A stretch of DNA of 36,713 nt from Dunaliella salina. Lineage: Eukaryota > Chlorophyta > Chlorophyceae > Chlamydomonadales > Dunaliellaceae. The notes under the pieces were generated by a model. That model was given only the letters and a program-made list of their open reading frames with translations. It was not told the DNA's origin and ran no database searches. The stretch spans positions 552,142 to 588,854 of the forward strand of contig MU069443.1 of the NCBI GenBank assembly GCA_002284615.2, in the 5' to 3' direction. Both the position numbers and the translations under genes were made by a program. Of this stretch, positions 18,778 through 27,473 are shown in pieces (the first letter of the stretch is position 1; each line of letters opens with the position of its first letter).

Positions 18778-19602
18778 GTGTTTCTGACGCTCATTATGAG
18801 GCTCTGTTGGACTGCCCGGCACTCCAGGCTCCTAGCTAGGAGGTGTGTGTCCTATAGGAGGTGTGAGTGTACACATGTCAATTTGGCTGGCAGTTTGCTT
18901 GTGGATACTGCTGCTGCGTATGGACTTACATTCACTACTGGGCGCGTGCGAGGTGATGATGGACAGCCCACCTACGTTGGGTATCCTACTTACAGCAGAA
19001 ATGCTAGGCGTAGTAGACCAGACCATATTCTGATCACTCCTTCTTCGTTTCGGCATGTACAGCAGTCACAAATCCATTCTCCATCTCTGAACTCAAGTGA
19101 CCATGGGTGCATTACGCTGGTTTTTCGAGTTCCAGATGTCTTTCAAAATGTTGAATGGTCAACTCCCTCTGTGCATACATGTGGAATAGATTTGTGCGCC
19201 AGTAAACTCACTTTGGTCTGGAAACCTGAGCGCCTGAATGCCTATGTGGATGAACTTGAAAGGAACCTGGAGATGCCCGTGCAGTTTGAGGATGCTTTGG
19301 AAGCAGGCAATGTTGACACTGCGTGCTTTTGTTTGAGGAGCTGGATCATGCAGGCAGCTAGTGAACACCATGTTGGGGTGTACAAGATTCAGGACTGTGT
19401 TTTTAAAAGAACTGAGAAGAAGGGGAATTGCAGACCCATTTGGTTTGATGAATGGTGCCGACAAAAAAGGCGCAATCTCATCCAAGCTGTGCAGAGTGGT
19501 CAAGCATTGCATGCATGTCGTTTCCTGAAAAAAGAGTACAGAAAGCAAACCAGGCGTGCTCATGAAAAGTACAAGAAGGCTGTGTTTCTGGACAGACTCT
19601 AG
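18778..19602 (+). pseudogene. LINE APE endonuclease (C-terminal half) and linker
   Basis: SRPDHILIT and NSSDHGCITLVF are the two C-terminal active-site blocks of the APE/exonuclease-III endonuclease that nicks the target. GYPTYSRNARR precedes them. The N-terminal blocks are absent, so the copy is truncated. The remaining 150 codons are the linker to the reverse transcriptase. The frame ends at a stop near 19602. Confidence 0.75.
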
Positions 19603-19711
19603 AGGCACGCCCCTGACATACATGAATTGCTGAGGAAGCCTAGGACAAACCAGCAGGCTCCAATCACTGCAGAAGGTTGGCGGTCATACCTAAACAAACA
19701 TTTGGTGCTCA

Positions 19712-20871
19712 GTGGACAGCCCGTCACAAACTAATTGCACAGCTGTTTATATGCATGGTATGCCTGCTCCTGATGAAATGGAATTACCGGATGCAGCTGC
19801 ATTATACCCTATCGTCTGTTATTACGTGCGAAGGTTAAATCCCAAGACCTCTCCTGGTTTTGGTGCAATAGCTGACCCTTATATTAAATATGCTAAAAAA
19901 AGAGTCCCTGCAATGAATGGTAGAGGTACATACAGGATCAATGTTTTGGCACCATATGTTGCTCGTTTGTTTGCTGCCATGATGGAGAAGGCCGAGATTC
20001 CTGCATGTTGGAAAGCAGCAATGCTTACTCCCTTACATAAAAAGGGATCTCTGCTAGACCCTGCAAACTACCGCATGCTTGCTGTGAGCGACATCATGTA
20101 CAGGATCTATGCAAATGTACATCGAGACGTTGTTACAAGGTGGTGCAGAGAGAACAACAAAATTCCAGATACACAATATAGTTTTTTTCCAGGCTGAAAC
20201 ACCCTGCAGCCAATGTTTATTTTGCGTCATCTGCAGCATGCTGCACAGATTAAGCGCCCTCTTTGCTCACCGAGGTTGTATGCAGCCTTCATTGATTTCA
20301 AGCAAGCTTACAATACAATACCCAGAGATGCTCTTTGGACATCATCTTCAAAGCAATCACATGCCGTCTTGCTTGCTGGCTATCCTGAAAAATATATTAT
20401 GACAACGATGAATACATCTTGGTGGATGGGTGTAAGCGAGCACATGTGCATCCTAGATTAGGGGTTAAGCAAGGCTGTCCATTGTCCCCTCTACTATTTT
20501 CCTTACGTATTAATGATGTTGACAGCCTGGCATACAATGTTAGCGGTGCAGTTACTGATGCTGAAAATTTTCATGTAACTCATATGTTGTATGCGGACGA
20601 CCTCTGCCTCACTGCCAATCATCCCACTGAGCTTCAGTGCATGTTGGATAGGCTACATGGGTATGCGCAAAGTAAAGGTTTAATTATCAACGTGTCGAAG
20701 TCTGAGGTTGTGTCCTTCAACTCAAAAGGAAATAATGTTCCTATGTTCAACCTAGGTGGCGAGCAGCTCGTGGTTGCTGAGTCCTTCAAATATTTGGGAA
20801 TGCTGTTTACGAAACGATTTAACCCCCTTGCCTCTTCTGAGCATATGTGTGCACCTTTCTTGGCTGGATGA
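19712..20871 (+). pseudogene. LINE reverse transcriptase, frameshifted
   Basis: First frame (to 20197): LNPKTSPGFGAI, TPLHKKGSLLDPANYRMLAV and YRIYANV, the fingers of a non-LTR reverse transcriptase. Second frame: LYAAFIDFKQAYNTIPRDAL, with the first catalytic aspartate. Third frame (from 20419): GVKQGCPLSPLLFSL, MLYADDLCLTAN with the catalytic YADD, then KSEVVSFN and FKYLGMLF. All catalytic blocks are present but split over three frames, and a stop at 20869-20871 closes the last. Confidence 0.92.
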
Positions 20872-21103
20872 CGTCGTATTAGGCATGTTGCAGATGAATA
20901 TAAGCTGGCAGGCAGGCCTCATACCATGCTTTGGCTGACTAGGACATATGCTCTCCCTGCTAGCATGTATGCTAGTCAAATTTGGGGTACCAGATTTATG
21001 AGACCAGGAGATGAGATGACCTGCCCGTTGCAGACTGTGCACCTGTGTTTGCTAAAGCAAATTCTTGGAGTGAAAACAACTACACCAAATTGGTCTGTGC
21101 TGC

Positions 21104-21934
21104 ATGAATGTGGGTTTGAACCATACAATTATATTGGTTTCGAGCTGTAATCCTGTCAGGTTTTATAATGCCTCCCTTGCCTGCAACAGCACTACTTTGC
21201 ATAGGGTGTTTGGAGCGGATATTGGCATGAGTGGTAACCCTAAAAAGTGCTGGGCGTCAGAGTTTACATCTGCTTTTCAGGAATTAGACAGGCGCAACTA
21301 TTTCACACAATGTGTGTACTCAGGCCAGCCCAAAAGGATAAATGATTTTATGGTTAATTTACGGAAAAGGCATAGGAGCGTGTGGCCAACTGAGGATCAG
21401 GCTGAGCATGGTGCTCATTTAAACAGGTTAGCCAAGTACCATAACTGGGTAGCGTTTCCCTTCCGGCATAATTCTGCTCTTGGTAAACCTCTCCATACTC
21501 CTAGGTATCTGCATTTGGATTTGGGCAGGCATATGCAGAGGAACATTGCTTGCTTCCAATTGCAAGCCCATACACTCCGAGTTGACACTTCTCACTGGCA
21601 TGGACGTGCACCTCAATGTGATTTATGCGTTTCAGAAGAATGGCAGGATGAAAAGCACGTCATCTTTCTCTGCCCTTGCGACTTCCTGTGTTGGCTTAGA
21701 TGAAAGTATGCATATCTTTTTAGTGCCTTTCCTGCCCACAGAGTAGCGTCAGATGATTTAGGATCTTTCTTTTTTTCTGATGCCTGCTCTCTGGATGTAG
21801 CTCGTTCCTTTCAAAACCAAGATACTCAGACTTATCGCTTCATCTCTGAGCTTATGGATTTCTTTCACCACACCNAGCAGCCAAACTTTCTGGCTGACGT
21901 TCATGTTCCCTTGTACACCTTGTACACCTTGTAG
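21104..21934 (+). pseudogene. LINE C-terminal domain with CCHC
   Basis: Contains HTLRVDTSHWHGRAPQCDLC and DEKHVIFLCP, a C-x2-C-x9-H-x4-C knuckle. After a frameshift near 21700 another frame continues through FPAHRVASDDLGSFFFSDAC to the stop TAG at 21932-21934. An N lies at 21875. No RNase H and no restriction-like nuclease follow. Confidence 0.75.
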
Positions 21935-22300
21935 GTTGTGAGGGCATTTGGTGAGGCCCCTGCCCGCTTGCTCATCGGGAGCGTCCCCTTAATGCACGCG
22001 ACATTTGGCCTGCAAAGACTTTTTGTTGCTTTTTTATTCTCTTTGAGCAATTCAAAAAAGTAGAACTGGATAGCCGGCGTGCCAAGCCATTAAGCTCGCA
22101 CAAAATCTTCATGACCATTCTGTTCGCCATGCCTGCAGTCTTGACACCCTGTTGAGCACATCAGTGCCTCTCACAGCCACTTTCTATATCAAGGTGCTCC
22201 TAGGAACCCTCCATATTCCACAAGTCGTTTCCGTTTCTCTTCTTGACAGATGGGACTCACGGCTCTGAGCCAACGCACCTTCTTTTCCTTGACGATGCGG

Positions 22301-22525
22301 AAAGAAAAAGAAAAAGAGAAAAAAAGAAAAAGAAAAAGAAAAGTCTACGCAAGCCAGAGGCCGCGTGCTTTAAGGGAACGTCCACTAACAAACAAGCAAG
22401 CAAGCTAGCAAGGTAACAGTGGCCTCACCAGAAAGTCCTCAGAACATACACTAGACACAGCTAGCCTAGGAGAGATCCAGAAGCAGATCTAATGGGGATC
22501 TGGAGGGTTGCCGCTTGCCATGATG
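22301..22525 (-). mobile_element. Retroelement fragment with shared 3' tail
   Basis: Minus strand: peptide AATLQIPIRSASGSLLG and stop, UTR TTCTGAGGACTTTCTGGTGA-GGCC, CCCTTAAAGCACGCGGCC, TTGCGTAGAC and a long CTTTT/TTTTTC tail. It sits between two plus-strand LINE remnants of the same tail type. Confidence 0.75.
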
Positions 22526-22574
22526 CGGCAAGAGATGTACCGCCTACATAGTTTCTTTTTTCTTTTCTTTTCCC

Positions 22575-23034
22575 AAAAGCCTCGTAATTTACAGGGATAC
22601 ATACACACTTTGGCATTCCATGAGGCAATGTATCTGGCTGGTGGGCTGCTATGAAGAGGAACAAAAAGCTCATTGTAAGCCTCTGTTACCTATATACTTG
22701 CGTCACAATCTGCGGGTGGAAACCTTATGGCATCATCAGAAGAGGTGCCCTTTTGAGCTCAGGATTTCCAACAAACACGATTTGCACACCGTCAAGATGA
22801 AGAGCACATTATTCTGGGGTGCCCTTCTCAGGACAAACTTGCGCACTCAGCTCCATCATTTATTCAGCTGTGCATCTCTCGGTAGCCCTACACGCCTTGG
22901 ATATTTCATGAACCAAGCCAAGTTTGTGTCTGCATGCCTGAGATGCTGTGCAGGAGTTTCGAGCACTGCTTTCAATTCTAGACTGGACTGGTCTGGTTAC
23001 AGGCCCCTGTGTATCTGTCCAGCTGCTTTGTAGG
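22575..23034 (+). pseudogene. C-terminal fragment of a second plus-strand LINE copy
   Basis: One frame reads YLRHNLRVETLWHHQKRCPF; the next reads DEEHIILGCPSQDKLRTQ. Together they parallel LRVDTSHWHG..CDLC and DEKHVIFLCP of the LINE at 21104-21934. The frame ends near 23031 (LCICPAAL and stop). A short plus-strand T-rich tail remnant lies just upstream (22538-22573). Confidence 0.65.
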
Positions 23035-23554
23035 CGGATAACGTGTTGTAAGCTTACAAGGGATGGAGCTGTCCTGTTCCAGACAAATGGCATATGTGTG
23101 TGCCATTGGCTAGCAGCACCTACGCTCTAACAACAGACATGTTGCCAGCTTGCACCACACCATTACAGCAATCCTAAACAAATAAAAAACGTCCTTTCAA
23201 CAGGACAAAACAAGATGGCCACCAGCTCTACCTGATACATCATCTGATTTCACATTCGTGCATCATTTTGATAAAGAGGCAAAACAGAAAAATTTGTCCA
23301 ACTGAATCCATGCAGCAGACCCACTTCATAATGCGAGTTTTTTATTACTTGGAAAATATCCGTTTGGATCATGCAAGCAGTTTGCACATCCCTACAAAAA
23401 CCGAGCGAGACCAGTTCCAACACGGTCCCTCGTAAAGTGCAAATGCCTGCACATGAGCGTGAGCAGGTTGGTGAGCAAAGACATACTGTACACATCCAGC
23501 TGTTGGCGGCGCAGGCGGGCTGCAGGTCATGAGGCAGGCAGCAACCTTCACCTC
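23035..23554. other. Unassigned stretch
   Basis: No exon, repeat family or transposon end was recognised between the LINE fragment and the 31-bp minisatellite. Confidence 0.35.
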
Positions 23555-23822
23555 ACTATTCCTCGAAGGTTGCGCAACCTCTGCAGCTGTTTCTTGTGAG
23601 CTGCACAACCTCCACCGCTGTTCCTTGTGGGCTGCGTAACCTCCACCGCTGTTCCTTGTGGGCTGCACAACCTCCACCGCTGTTCCTTGTGAGTTGCACA
23701 ACCTACGTAGCTGTTCCTCGTGGGCTGCACAACCTCCACCGCTGTTCCTTGTGAGTTGCACAGCTTCCACAGCTGTTCCTTGTGAGCTGCACAACCTCCA
23801 CTGCTGTTCCTTGTGAGTTGCA
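23555..23822. repeat. 31-bp minisatellite
   Basis: About 8.5 units of TTCCTTGTG(G/A)G(C/T)TGCACAAC followed by CTCCACCGCTG. One isolated unit recurs at 23957-24004. The repetitive minus-strand frames over it are artefacts of a 31-bp period cycling through all three frames. Confidence 0.92.
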
Positions 23823-24107
23823 TGTCACATCAAGTTTGCGGCATTGCTGAATCATGATACAAACGAGTGTGTGAGGTGTGACCTGTATTCAAGTGAGTTT
23901 GTTTGCCCAGCTGTATTGCCTGCCTCAGCAAAAGTGAAATGACAGTGATTGAGCATAACATGCACAGCTTCCACTGCTATTCCTTTTGGGCTGCGCAACC
24001 TTGACAAACTAAAAATTTCAAGTCAAGCCCTCAAGCTGTGTGTCTCAGACTCAGGAACTGCCTCCAGCATGATGGAGGACCAGGGCAGCATGGGGTACTT
24101 GAAGTCT

Positions 24108-24556
24108 GCCGTCCACATCAGGCTGGCAGCTCTAGCACGCCGCACCTCATCCTCACTCAACACCTGCACAAACCGAGAGGGAAAGAGCTATCAGCAATTT
24201 AGTTGTCTACATCAGGCTGGCGCGCTGCACCTCATTTCCGCTCGACACCTGCACACCCAGGTGTACGGGTTTACAGACAAGAAGCCACTCAGTCTAAACG
24301 CATGACCTGCACACCCAGAGAGAGGGAAAGCACACCAGCCAGTACAATTGTCTACATTGGCTGGCACGTGCAACTCATCTGAACTCAATACCTGCACACC
24401 CATAGAGATGGAAAGCACATCAGCCAGAAAATGGTCTATATTGGGCTGACACGCAGCAACTCATCCGCACTCAACACCTGCACACTCATAGAGAGGAAAG
24501 CATTTCAGCCAATACCTTTTCTACACCAGGCTGGCAGCTCGAACACACTGCACCTC
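24108..24556. repeat. Degenerate ~85-90 bp minisatellite
   Basis: About five units with blocks TCTACAT(C/T)(A/G)GGCTGGCA, GCACCTCATCC, CTCAACACCTGCACACCC, AGAGAG(G)GAAAGCA and CAGCCA. The hAT MITE at 24559 follows immediately. Confidence 0.75.
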
Positions 24557-24558
24557 AT

Positions 24559-24655
24559 CAGGGTTGGCCAAAATGTTTATGCTGCTAGTACCAAATTGTT
24601 CTCGGGAGACATGATGCAAATTGCAAATAGCACACTTGTTTGTTCATGGCCAACC
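24559..24655. mobile_element. Probable short hAT MITE (97 bp)
   Basis: Starts CAGGGTTGGCCA and ends ATGGCCAACCC, inverted. Flanks CACCTCAT and CCACTCAT match at 6 of 8 positions, so the duplication is decayed. It lies 15 bp from the larger hAT MITE. Confidence 0.5.
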
Positions 24656-24669
24656 CCACTCATCTGCAC

Positions 24670-25058
24670 CAGGGTTGGGTCATTTGCCAATTTCAAATTA
24701 TTGGCGAATTCGCATTTTTCCGCATTTTTGACGCATTTTCAAAGTGCAATTTGTCCAATTTTAAGCCCCTTGGCAAAAAAGGGGCAGGAACCCCCCTAAA
24801 ACCCGCCTGCAACCCTTCCCATTTGAGGTCACCCTTCTGCCATTTACACTTATCCTTCCCCATCATATGTTAATATAGCCTAGGGTGAGGGGGAAAAGGA
24901 AGGCAAGGGGGGGGGAGGGGTTGGTTGGGGTAGGTTGCTACCCCCTTCCCAGCCCCTTGTATGCAGACAACCATGCGTTCGCATAATGCGTCGAATCTCG
25001 AATTTTATCGCATAATTGGCGAATTTATTTTGCCAAACCGGCGAATGACCCAACCCTG
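24670..25058. mobile_element. hAT-type MITE, 389 bp
   Basis: Inverted ends CAGGGTTGGGTCATTTGCC and GGCGAATGACCCAACCCTG, with the exact 8-bp duplication ATCTGCAC at 24662-24669 and 25059-25066. The interior has many GCGAATT/AATTCGC subterminal motifs and a G-rich run near 24906-24935. It is non-coding. Confidence 0.94.
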
Positions 25059-25207
25059 ATCTGCACGATGCAGCAGCATGCTCAAAACGATGGACAACAC
25101 GCCACAGCCTAGGCAGCAGCCTGATGTAGATTGCTGCCTGGGCACAGGCAGCACAGGCAGTCAGACAATCTACATCACGGTGGCAGCTCAAGCATGTTTT
25201 TCTTGGC

Positions 25208-25295
25208 TTGCACCCAGCATGTTGCGCTTTGCCTGCACCCAGCATGTTGCGCTTTGCCTGCACCCAGCATGTTGCGCTTTGCCTGCACCTGGCAT
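25208..25295. repeat. 25-bp minisatellite, ~3.3 units
   Basis: Unit GCACCCAGCATGTTGCGCTT plus TGCCT, three near-identical copies. Confidence 0.93.
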
Positions 25296-25461
25296 CAGCG
25301 TGCACAGCACAAATGAGACCAAATCAACATGCACGATGTGGGACTTTGCCTCAGTGCAAAAGTCCTTGGGAGAGGCAGGTATGGCTGTTCCTCCCTTGGC
25401 ATCAATGCCTGCCGCAACGAGAGACTCTTGAATCAGGGCATCCGAGTCCCTGTCAAATTTC

Positions 25462-25540
25462 TGGATAAAAAGGGAAAGGAAAGGGAAGGAAAGGAAAGGA
25501 AAGAAAAAAAGGGAAAGAAGAGAAAAGAAAGAAATGAAGT
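25462..25540. repeat. GGAAA-rich purine tract
   Basis: About 80 bp of GGAAAGGAAAGG/AAAGAAAAG repeats. It resembles the reverse complement of the retro-tail T/C tract, but no CCTTAAT block could be confirmed beside it. Confidence 0.6.
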
Positions 25541-25677
25541 AGGATGCTCTGGGTTAATTCCTGGGTCTTTTCCTGATGAAACTGGCTCCCTCACATGCGC
25601 AAACAGCGCAAGGGAGACCACACCAACTGATAACACGAGTAGAGCAAATGCAATTGCTGCCAGCATGCTGGCGCTTG

Positions 25678-26155
25678 CTGCCGCGAGCACACCCTCTTTG
25701 ACAGTTCCTATTACATTTTCGCTTACTGCCGCGAGCACGTTCTCTTTGACAGTTCATATTACATTTTCGCTTGCTGCCGCGAGCACATTCTCTTTGACAT
25801 TTCTATTACATTATTGCTTACTGCCGTGAGCACGTTCTCTTTGACAGTTCCTATTACATTTTCGCTTACTGCCGCGAGCATGTTCTCTTTGACAGTTCAT
25901 ATTACATTTTCGCTTTTGCTGCCGCGAGCACATGCTCTTCGACAGTTCATATTACATTATCGCTTACTGCCGCGAGCACATTCTCTTTGACAGTTCATAT
26001 TACATTATTGCTTACTGCCGTGAGCACGTTCTCTTTGACAGTTCATATTACATTTTCGGTTACTGCCGTGAGCACGTTCTCCTTGACAGTTCATATTACA
26101 TTTTTGCTTGCTGCCGCGAGCACGTTCTCTTTGACAGTTCACATAACATTTTGAG
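25678..26155. repeat. 48-bp minisatellite, 10 units
   Basis: Unit CTGCCGCGAGCACGTTCTCT, then TTGACAGTTCATATTACATT, then TTCGCTTA. Because 48 is divisible by three, one frame from 25932 stays open and reads YCREHVLFDSSYYIIA-type 16-residue repeats. Some units break the frame, and no flanking exon structure supports a gene. Confidence 0.93.
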
Positions 26156-26249
26156 GACAACAACTTACGTAGCAAGAGCAAGCAAGATTGCACCAGCTGA
26201 CGATCTTAGCTACACACTATGCATGGTCATTAGTGCGAGTGCCAGGCCA

Positions 26250-27030
26250 TCAGTGACGCGCCCAGGGCAAGGGCCAGGGCATGGTCAAGCGCAAGGCATT
26301 TGTGCAAGCACGAGCTTTACAATGACACACAAGGGCAAGGGCAAACACAAGGTCATCAGTGACGCGCTCAGGGCCAGGGCCAGCGCATGGTCAAGCGCAA
26401 GGCATCAGACATTCCAAGCAAAAAGGTCATTAGCGACACACAAGGGCATGGGCAAACGCGAGGTCATCAGTGACGCGCTCAGGGCAAGGGCTGGCGCATG
26501 GTCAAGCACAAGGCATTAGACCAGGGATGGGTCAAACGTGGGTTTTAGAGGAGCCGTACGCGTTCAAGCGTGTGAAAGACGAGCACATCGCGTACGCACG
26601 CGATGTGTGCGGTTGTCACTTTTAGGCAACTTACATTGAAGCATTTGCGTTTAAGAGTCAGTTTTTTGACACGTTCACATATGCGTTTCACGTATAATTC
26701 ATCCCTGCATTAGACATTGCAAGCACGAGGCTGTGTGTGACACACAAAGGCAAGGGCAAACACAAGGTCATCAGTGACGCGCTCAGGGCAAGGGCCGGCG
26801 CATGGTCAAGCACAAGGCATCAGACATTCCAAGCAAAAAGGTCATTAGCAACATACAAGGGCAAGGGCGAACACAAGGTCATCGGTGACGCGCTCAGGGC
26901 AAGGGCCAGCGCATGGTTAAGCGCAAGCCACATACATCATCACAGCACAAGGGCAAAAGCAAGTGCACGGTCGTCAGTGACGGGCAAGGGAAAGAGCAAG
27001 CGCAAAAGTCATCAGTGACGCGCACAAGGG
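26250..27030. repeat. ~110-bp minisatellite
   Basis: Units contain ACACACAAGGGCAAGGGCAA, GGTCATCAGTGACGCGCTCA and GCATGGTCAAGCGCAAGGCA. About six units are interrupted by the hAT MITE at 26522-26707. Confidence 0.88.
26522..26707. mobile_element. hAT-type MITE, 186 bp, inside the minisatellite
   Basis: Starts CAGGGATGGGTCAAACG and ends ATTCATCCCTG. The exact 8-bp duplication CATTAGAC lies at 26514-26521 and 26708-26715. Other units of the host array show the unfilled site as GGCATCAGACATTCC. It is the same family as 2108-2305. Confidence 0.94.
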
Positions 27031-27034
27031 CAAG

Positions 27035-27205
27035 GGATAGTGCACGGCCTTCATGACGCATCAGGATTGGTGAATGCTGCAGGGAGTGACGCGCGCAAGG
27101 GCTTCATGACGCATCAGGATTGGTGAATGCTGCAGAGAGTGATGCGCGCAAGGGCAAGGGATAGTGCACGGCCTTCATGACGCATCAGGACTGGTGAATG
27201 CTGCA
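27035..27205. repeat. ~60-bp minisatellite
   Basis: Three units of CTTCATGACGCATCAGGA(T/C)T, GGTGAATGCTGCAG and GGAGTGACGCGCGCAAGGGC. It adjoins the last candidate isoamylase exon. Confidence 0.85.
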
Positions 27206-27409
27206 GGGATATCTGCGCACCGCAAGCCATGGGTGACATGGAGCAAGGTTGCACAACCAGAGCGTGTTCTCTTAACCAATCATCGACCAATGGATGTCGC
27301 ACTTCCCGGTGTGTGCCCCCATGCTCTAGCACGTGTTCATATGTATGCGTCCACTGACTGTTGGAGTAGTCTGGTAGCATCAGGAAATACTGTGTCCAAG
27401 TACATCTTC
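27114..27409 (-). CDS. ISA1: Probable last isoamylase exon (frame and end uncertain)
   Basis: Acceptor GTCCTTCAG|GAAG. In the frame continuous with the upstream open frame it reads RCTWTQYFLMLPDYSNSQW, close to the Y.MLSYSS ending of ISA1 proteins, then runs 70 more residues to a stop at 27114 within a minisatellite, longer than expected. Other phases stop sooner (EDVLGHSIS, or KMYLDTV...QQSVDAYI). Which phase is used depends on the donor chosen in the previous exon. Confidence 0.5.
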
Positions 27410-27414
27410 CTGAA

Positions 27415-27473
<59 letters not shown>

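Larger units (their letters stand above)
18752..22043 (+). mobile_element. 5'-truncated plus-strand LINE (APE, RT, CCHC, 3' tail)
   Basis: Order: C-terminal half of an APE-type endonuclease, linker, reverse transcriptase, thumb, C-terminal CCHC, stop at 21934, then a UTR with TTTGGTGAGGCCCC, CCCCTTAATGCACGCGAC and a T-rich tail ending near 22043. Several frameshifts and stops (about 19602, 20197, 20460, 20871, 21150, 21703) show it is dead. The 5' half of the endonuclease and any ORF1 are missing. It lacks RNase H, so it differs from the minus-strand LINE. No poly(A) and no clear target-site duplication were seen. Confidence 0.85.

Noticed and set aside
19159..19623. 154-residue minus-strand open frame
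   Set aside because: Shadow of the LINE endonuclease-linker frame on the plus strand.
23369..23823. Repeat protein with QGTAVEVVQPTRNS units
   Set aside because: The 31-bp period makes the same peptide appear in successive frames; it is a satellite, not a coding repeat.
25678..26155. CRISPR array
   Set aside because: Units are contiguous 48-bp tandem repeats without unique spacers, in eukaryotic sequence with no cas genes.
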